The notes under the pieces: model-generated
The model's database searches: none
The model's input: only the letters and a program-made list of their open reading frames with translations
Told to the model about the DNA's origin: nothing
Shown here: positions 33,249 through 37,528 of the stretch, in pieces
How the letters are laid out: each line of letters opens with the position of its first letter
Numbering within the stretch: position 1 is the stretch's first letter
NCBI GenBank assembly: GCA_902495355.1
Contig: CABUWV010000019.1
Location: 1-37,528, forward strand
DNA from: an uncultured Collinsella sp.
GTDB taxonomy: Bacteria; Actinomycetota; Coriobacteriia; Coriobacteriales; Coriobacteriaceae
DNA length: 37,528 nt
Reading direction: 5' to 3'
Position numbers and translations under genes: made by a program

Positions 33249-34672
33249 GGACCGGGGCGCGAGGTCGCGGGGGCATGCCGCTCTCCTTCGTCATCGCGCG
33301 CTACTTCGCCTACGCGTTCGCGGCGGTCGCCACGGCGTGGCTCGCCTCGTTCATGGCGCTCTCCGCGGCGATCAACGCGGGCTTCGTCTACGAGGCAAGC
33401 TGGGGGCCGGCCAATGCGCGCGAGGTCGCGGAGGGCCTGGCACGCGACGGCGTCTGCGGGCAGCAGGACGTGCCGACGGCGTACCGCTACCTCATCCTGA
33501 ACAAGGACGGACACGTGCTGATGACAGACCTCGAGGGCACGCGGCTCGAGGACGCGACGGAAATGGCCCGTGCGGCACTCGCCGCGGATCCGGGCACAGT
33601 GGAGATCGAGGGCGGGGGCTCGGGCCTCACCTACGCCGCGTTCCCGCTCAAGGGCGGCGGGGCCTGCGCACTCGTCAGCGAGTACCTGCCGCAGTGGGTC
33701 TCGCGCGACCTCGCCGGCCTGCTTCCCAACCCGCAGAACCTCATGCTCGTCGGCGCCGCTGCGGGAAGCGCGCTCGCGCTCGCGCTCGTGGCGCGCCGCG
33801 CGAGTCGCGTGATCTCGCGCAAGATGGCGCCGCTCGCGGAGGCGGCGGGGCGCGTCGGCGCGGGGGAGCTCGACTTCGCGGTCGGCAGCACCAACGTGCG
33901 CGAGGTGAACGACGTCCTTGCCGCGATGGACGCCATGCGGACCTCCCTCGCCGAGTCGCTCGAGGCCCGCTGGGCCGCGGAGCGGGGGCAGCGCGAGCAG
34001 GTGGCGTCGCTCGCCCACGACCTCAAGACGCCGCTCACCGTGCTGCGCGCCAACGCCGACTTCGTGGCAGAGGAGCTGGAAAACGAGAAAGACGCCGACC
34101 TCGCGGCCGCCGCGCGCGACATAGCCGGCAGTGTCGAAAGGCTCGACGGCTACGTGCGCCTGCTCATCGAGGCCTCGCGCGGGTCCGGCGGGGCGGAGAG
34201 GGCCCCCATGCGGCCGGCCGAGCTCTGCGAGCAGGTCCTCGCCGAGGCCGCCCAGATCGCCCGGTCGCGAGGCGTGACACTCGACGCGGCCACGGGCCCC
34301 GCTGTCGCGGGCGCGCCCGAGGCCCCGCTCGACCGAACCGCCCTGACGCGAGCCGCCGCGAACCTCGTGGCCAACGCCGCCGAGCACGCGCGCTCGCGCG
34401 TGGCGGTCTCCTGCGACGTCGCGGGCGGGCACCTCGTCATCGAGGTGTCCGACGACGGACCGGGCTTCTCTCCCGCCGCCCTCGAACGCGGCTGCGAGCG
34501 CCTCTTCACAGACGACTCCTCCCGCTCCTCGCGCGACGGAGGCCGCCACTACGGGCTCGGCCTCCACGCCGCCTCCGAGGCCGCGAGCGCCCACGGGGGC
34601 TCCGTCTCGCTCGCCAACAGCCCCTCGGGCGGCGCGGTGGCCACCATCGCGGTCCCCCTGTGCGGGGCCTGA
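33236..34672 (+). CDS. Sensor histidine kinase of the lantibiotic-response type
   Basis: Membrane kinase of 478 residues. It has TM1 (~24-48), an extracytoplasmic sensor of ~115 residues, TM2 (~168-188), and a HAMP-like linker (RKMAPLAEAAGRV). The dimerisation H-box has His261 (SLAHDLKTPLT), and the ATP-binding domain has an N box (NLVANAAEHARS) and G1 (SDDGPGFSP). The late DDSSRSSRDGGRHYGLGLHAA motif is characteristic of the NisK/SpaK/CprK type. GTG 33236 with upstream GGGG tracts is used; ATG 33275 (MPLSFVIARYF) is an equally plausible start that avoids the overlap. It is the last gene of the GC-rich block. Confidence 0.91.
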   Translation: MAALRTGARGRGGMPLSFVIARYFAYAFAAVATAWLASFMALSAAINAGFVYEASWGPANAREVAEGLARDGVCGQQDVPTAYRYLILNKDGHVLMTDLEGTRLEDATEMARAALAADPGTVEIEGGGSGLTYAAFPLKGGGACALVSEYLPQWVSRDLAGLLPNPQNLMLVGAAAGSALALALVARRASRVISRKMAPLAEAAGRVGAGELDFAVGSTNVREVNDVLAAMDAMRTSLAESLEARWAAERGQREQVASLAHDLKTPLTVLRANADFVAEELENEKDADLAAAARDIAGSVERLDGYVRLLIEASRGSGGAERAPMRPAELCEQVLAEAAQIARSRGVTLDAATGPAVAGAPEAPLDRTALTRAAANLVANAAEHARSRVAVSCDVAGGHLVIEVSDDGPGFSPAALERGCERLFTDDSSRSSRDGGRHYGLGLHAASEAASAHGGSVSLANSPSGGAVATIAVPLCGA

Positions 34673-34684
34673 CGACTCAGGCCC

Positions 34685-34879
34685 TCACACCGGCGTGGCT
34701 CGCAACCAAACGCTTCCCGGATAATTCATGAGGCCGTACTCGTATTCGAGCCTGCCTATCTCTGCGGCAAGCGCCTCCGTCATGTAGAAGTTTTTCGTGC
34801 GGCCCGTCGACTTCGCCAGGCGGTCGTACCTGTTCGCAAGGTCCTCGGGGATTCTCAGGGCTGCGGTGGCGGTTGCCAT
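34685..34879 (-). CDS. Ribbon-helix-helix antitoxin-like protein, probably C-terminally truncated
   Basis: Short DNA-binding protein of 64 residues of the RHH/RelB-like class: TAALRIPEDLANRYDRLAKS, then TGRTKNFYMTEALAAEI. Such proteins normally continue with a toxin-binding tail; here the sequence after LEYEYGLM departs into NYPGSVWLRATPV and stops just before the histidine kinase gene. No toxin gene follows. The start has AAGAGGTG upstream and an A/T-rich promoter region with ATACGTAT symmetry. I infer a remnant antitoxin cut at the edge of the GC-rich block; a functional short RHH repressor is an alternative. Confidence 0.7.
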   Translation of the reverse strand: MATATAALRIPEDLANRYDRLAKSTGRTKNFYMTEALAAEIGRLEYEYGLMNYPGSVWLRATPV

Positions 34880-35210
34880 GACGCACCTCTTGGTTAGATG
34901 TAATACGTATATTTCTTTCTATCACATCACCCGAACCCCGCACCGGCGTACGGCCGCATCTGCTTTTTACCTTACATTGTGTCAACCGGTCCATGCCCGG
35001 CATATTCTGCCGGATTGAATCAACCGTTAAATCAATCCGAGCCTTTAAGGGGCGGTTGAAATCCTTCGAGGACTGAGGGCGCCGTCCCTAGGTCGGCTCC
35101 TCGATGGCCTCGGCTGAATTCCCCTGCAATCGACCGCATGGGTTCCGGCACGGGGTTCTGGCGCTGCTCGAACTGGGCGCAAGACTCGGCTGTTGGTCGT
35201 ACCGGACGGC
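34880..35210. other. Non-coding or relic region with small hairpins
   Basis: No supported gene. It holds the promoter region of the RHH gene, a hairpin CCGGCA-TATTC-TGCCGG (34997-35013), and CGGATTGA (35011-35018) which can pair with TCAATCCG (35032-35039). To the right, GC-rich sequence on the minus strand (35032-35210) has coding-like character ending PSVLEGFQPPLKGSD, perhaps the end of a lost gene that I could not identify. Confidence 0.45.
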
Positions 35211-35387
35211 ATACGTTTTGAGACCGGCAAGCTGATGCCGGCTCGAGGACAGCGGCCCGGTGTACCGGGCCGATCGATAGCGGTCTCAGGTTCACAGCGC
35301 AGTTTCTCAGGGCTCGCATATATAGGAAGACTTGATTGGCAATCGATTTTAATGAAGTCGGCAGCGCATGCCAGAGTTTTCAACAAA
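35211..35387. repeat. 177-bp direct repeat, copy 1
   Basis: Matches 36108-36284 in the same orientation with 6 mismatches in 177 positions. It can fold as a branched structure: TGAGACCG (35219-35226) closes with CGGTCTCA (35281-35288), enclosing CCGGCA/TGCCGG and GGCCCGGT/ACCGGGCC stems. Open frames cross it on both strands, but all six differences change the residue on the plus strand and five of six on the minus strand, so it is probably not coding. Confidence 0.92.
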
Positions 35388-35429
35388 TTTAACATGCCAC
35401 CCTTTATATCCGCACGCGCGTAATTCAAC

Positions 35430-36056
35430 TCATAACGACCGGCTATCCCTTACCTGTGACACAATCTCAAACGCACAGAACAGAATCATCAGTCCAATCA
35501 TCGCATAAGAGGCAGCCGAACCTTCAAGCACTATTCCACAAAGAACAATCTCCGCGCCGCCAATAAGAACTGTTATCAGGCGCTCTGCCTTTTTGCTCTC
35601 GCCGCTCGCATAAAAAGGCGGCAAAGCGCACAAGATCACATATAGCCCGGGAAGGGAATACAGGATCGATAGTCCAAGCCCCCCATCAACCGCAGTGTTT
35701 TGCGTAAGAATCAACTGAACCCAAACGGCAATTATCACTGAGCAGGTTGTCGATAAAAGAAGACTAGAAATATAGCACGCAACAAAGTCCCGTCGCATTC
35801 GAACAGAGAAATCCGCGAACTCTCTTCGCCGCGTGGAAACAATAAGGTACACAGAAATTGCAATAGAACCAATCAGAGAAAACAGCGGAACAACCAGCAA
35901 TTCAAGCTTATTACCCCATCGATCAACCACACCCCCACTCCAATGAGCGGGAATTGTATCAGGGAGGACTGACCAAGCCGCCCATAGAATCAGAAATGGA
36001 AGAATAGAGAGGATGAAAGATGATAACACTGCAGTAATTTTTTTTGAGGCTCTCAT
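35430..36056 (-). CDS. DUF1648/SdpI-like membrane protein
   Basis: Integral membrane protein of 208 residues with about six hydrophobic segments. The first extracytoplasmic loop reads LPDTIPAHWSGGVVDRWGNK, matching the DUF1648 signature found in SdpI-type proteins, some of which give immunity to secreted killing factors and also act in signalling. The rest is not recognised. It is richer in AT than its surroundings and lies between two 177-bp direct repeats, which suggests an inserted or duplicated cassette. ATG 36056 has AAGGAG about 11 nt upstream; GTG 36083 with GGAG at 6-nt spacing would add 9 residues. No partner toxin is visible. Confidence 0.78.
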   Translation of the reverse strand: MRASKKITAVLSSFILSILPFLILWAAWSVLPDTIPAHWSGGVVDRWGNKLELLVVPLFSLIGSIAISVYLIVSTRRREFADFSVRMRRDFVACYISSLLLSTTCSVIIAVWVQLILTQNTAVDGGLGLSILYSLPGLYVILCALPPFYASGESKKAERLITVLIGGAEIVLCGIVLEGSAASYAMIGLMILFCAFEIVSQVRDSRSL

Positions 36057-36107
36057 CGATTCCGCATCTCCTTGCGCGCCCACATTCCACTCCGCCTTAA
36101 ATCAAGT

Positions 36108-36284
36108 ATACGTTTTGAGACCGGCAAGCTGATGCCGGCTCGAGGACAGCGGCCCGGTGCACCGGGCCGATCGATAGCGGTCTCAGGTTCACAGCGCAGT
36201 TTCTCAGGGCTCGCATATATAGGAAGACTTGATCGGCAATCGATTTTAATGAAGTCGACAGCGCATGTCAGAGCTTTCAGCAAA
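36108..36284. repeat. 177-bp direct repeat, copy 2
   Basis: Second copy of 35211-35387, offset 897 bp, lying upstream of the DUF1648 gene. The same branched fold is possible, and the apex of the GGCCCGGT/ACCGGGCC stem changes from GT to GC without breaking pairing. Sequences flanking the two copies are unrelated at the left edge, which defines the boundary well. Confidence 0.92.
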
Positions 36285-36285
36285 C

Positions 36286-36332
36286 CGCAGGTAAATCCGA
36301 ATACCAAAAATTGGAACACGGATTTACCTGCG
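36286..36332. terminator. Perfect 14-bp hairpin next to repeat copy 2
   Basis: CGCAGGTAAATCCG (36286-36299) and CGGATTTACCTGCG (36319-36332) pair perfectly around a 19-nt loop that itself holds CCAA-AAA-TTGG. It begins directly after the repeat. It may be a terminator or the end of a mobile unit. Confidence 0.65.
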
Positions 36333-36648
36333 ATGTTCATACTTGGTCAAAAGCCTATCAAGCGATATATCCATTATTTTAATGCGCGTGCCTGAGCTTT
36401 TGACTGAAGTGGCAGTCCGACCGCCGGCAGGCGGCCACGCTATATCCAAAGGCCACGCCTACTCCCCGTGCCCGGCTACGTCGACGACCCAGTGCTGCCC
36501 GTCGAGTTCCTGCCGCAGAGCTACATCAGGGACGTCTTATTGGGGGGACGACCACATGGAATCCCGGGAGATCAAGCTGTACGGCTGATCCATCCGTCAA
36601 CAACATGTCAAAGCCCCAAAACCCAACAGGATCGCGAACGAGGGGATG
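36333..36648. pseudogene. Relic coding sequence, unidentified
   Basis: A short GC-rich stretch at ~36455-36590 has coding-like character on the plus strand: one frame reads PGYVDDPVLPVEFLPQSY and IRDVLLGG, and the next frame continues DDHMESREIKLYG to a stop at 36586-36588, as if a frameshift occurred near 36545. I do not recognise the protein. There is no complete gene in this interval. Confidence 0.35.
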
Positions 36649-36686
36649 AATTGACCGCCCGGGTATTTGCGCCCGGGCGGTCAATT
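36649..36686. terminator. Strong bidirectional hairpin terminator
   Basis: Perfect 15-bp stem AATTGACCGCCCGGG / CCCGGGCGGTCAATT (36649-36663 and 36672-36686) with an 8-nt loop, followed by TTATC on the plus strand and by TCATCC on the minus strand. It follows the relic region. Confidence 0.8.
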
Positions 36687-37333
36687 TTATCAACCATGGG
36701 TGCGATTCTATGAGGCCATTTTTCTGGCATCCGCCGTTTGCTCCGGTCTCAACGCACCCATCGACCGTTCAGTTATCTTTGCGAACGCGACCACGTGCGC
36801 ATTTGTCGAACAATCAAATGTCCGACAATGTCTGACGGAGCTGTCAGACATTCACGCACGAACAGGCGAGCTTCGCGAGCGATTGTAGGCAACTAGTAGC
36901 CCCAGCTGCGTCTTTGGCGCAGGTTCGATGTCTGTCATCTTGAATGTCTGACGTTGAACGAAGCTGGTTGATAACAAGCAGGTGGAATAAACATGGAGCC
37001 CGACACCTCTCGCCCATTCGGCGCGCGGCAAGGGTCTGGCCCATCTCATATGTTGCCAACGCTAACGGTGAACCTGAGCACCAGGGCACATTCTTTGTTG
37101 GATGAAACCATCATAGCGGCTAGCGGAAGGTGTCATCGAAGGAGTGCGCTGTAAAGCACCCGTCTCCTTAACTGTTAGAAATGCGAGTTAATAATCTATG
37201 TGGTCGATATGCCGTTAAACCCGCATATCGATACCGTTCAGCCATTCGCCTCGCCCCCGCCGCGCGCATCTTCATTCAATCTGTTACTTTTAATCTAACG
37301 ATTCTTTGAGGAATGCAGGTGCTTCTGAATGTA
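36687..37333. other. Long stretch without a supported gene; TGTCTGAC repeats and hairpins
   Basis: No convincing gene. AATGTCTGAC (36827-36836) and GTCAGACATT (36843-36852) form a perfect 10-bp dyad; AATGTCTGAC recurs at 36943-36952, with related TGTCCGAC at 36819-36826. A hairpin TCGATATGC/GCATATCGA lies at 37204-37231. A minus-strand frame at about 36709-36852 (ending TERSMGALRPEQTADARKMAS-like sequence) may be a gene relic. It could contain the promoter of the gene at the right edge. Confidence 0.4.
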
Positions 37334-37528
37334 ATGTCGACTTCTTCTCAAACTAATCCTAAGAGACAAGGCCGTATGGATTTCCACGCTCGTTCTTGCT
37401 GCAGCCTTTTCCGTCCCCATTGCGTTCAATTCACCCATCTACGGCCCCTTCTTTATGAAGCAGGGCATGCAGGGCTTTGTCGACGCATTCAATACGCGCG
37501 CGCCCCAGGCCAGCGGCACAGACCTATC
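37334..37528 (+). pseudogene. 5' part of an unidentified membrane or exported protein, apparent frameshift, runs off the window
   Basis: The frame from ATG 37334 begins MSTSSQTNPKRQ. From about 37374 the coding-like frame shifts by one base and reads VWISTLVLAAAFSVPIAFNS, then PIYGPFFMKQGMQGFVDAFN, to the window end. That frame has a hydrophobic N-terminal segment like a signal anchor but no start codon of its own. A one-base indel near 37355-37372 would join them. It could be a true lesion, a sequencing error, or an unusual start. GAGGA at 37308-37312 precedes an in-frame ATG at 37313. The protein family is not recognised from this fragment. Confidence 0.5.

Noticed and set aside
30993..34731. 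Several long alternative frames inside the GC-rich transporter/kinase block on both strands
   Set aside because: High GC removes stop codons; these frames are Arg/Ala/Gly-rich and conflict with clear ABC, response regulator and kinase motifs.
35193..36395. Similar open frames crossing both 177-bp repeats on either strand
   Set aside because: All six copy differences are amino-acid-changing on the plus strand and five of six on the minus strand, while the RNA stems are kept; a non-coding structured repeat fits better.
36993..37154. A 53-residue plus-strand frame with an AGGTGG upstream
   Set aside because: No recognisable domain, composition not gene-like, and it lies in a relic-rich stretch; not enough support.

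Overview
The window looks like a chromosomal segment of a Coriobacteriia actinobacterium, most like Collinsella. This is inferred from the GC-rich codon use, the gene order and the protein styles, not from a database match. No rRNA, tRNA or CRISPR array was seen.

Positions 1-18400 are a dense plus-strand housekeeping block. It runs rnj (RNase J), ftsK, a RodZ-like membrane HTH protein, yajQ, rimO, pgsA and a CinA-type amidase, closed by a hairpin. Then come SOS-controlled recA-recX, and then rny (RNase Y), an orphan GHKL ATPase, spoVS, miaB, miaA and hflX, many with 1-nt overlaps. The themes are RNA turnover and modification, DNA segregation and repair, and phospholipid synthesis.

Positions 18383-21286 hold the SOS/nucleotide section. 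lexA (minus) is followed by a frameshifted membrane acyltransferase. Divergent from lexA, across three LexA-type boxes spaced exactly 28 bp apart, is a membrane LysM protein resembling the SOS division inhibitors YneA/DivS, then nrdR and dut. The nrdR start codon lies inside a perfect 12-bp inverted repeat.

Positions 21287-29727 hold envelope and signalling genes separated by strong hairpins. The dut/glycosyltransferase gap contains two related ~104-nt palindromic elements in opposite orientation. They are followed by an MGDG-synthase/UgtP-like glycosyltransferase (minus), trxB, a DUF1836 regulator, and a DegV fatty-acid-binding protein. A near-identical palindrome sits in the promoters of the DUF1836 and degV genes, suggesting a small regulon. 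The minus-strand row that follows is an NlpC/P60 hydrolase, apt, a MerR (FtsR-like) regulator, a GarA/OdhI-like FHA protein and a second CDP-alcohol phosphatidyltransferase.

Positions ~30060-34680 are a visibly GC-richer block: a three-gene lantibiotic-immunity type ABC transporter (LanFEG) and a two-component system, with no lantibiotic structural gene in view. It reads as a transferred stand-alone antimicrobial peptide sensing and resistance cassette. It abuts a short, probably truncated ribbon-helix-helix antitoxin gene.

Positions 34880-37528 are a degraded accessory zone. Two 177-bp direct repeats (6 mismatches), each able to fold into a branched hairpin structure, flank a DUF1648/SdpI-like membrane protein gene. 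Around them are gene relics, strong hairpins, and at the right edge the frameshifted start of an unidentified membrane or exported protein that runs out of the window.
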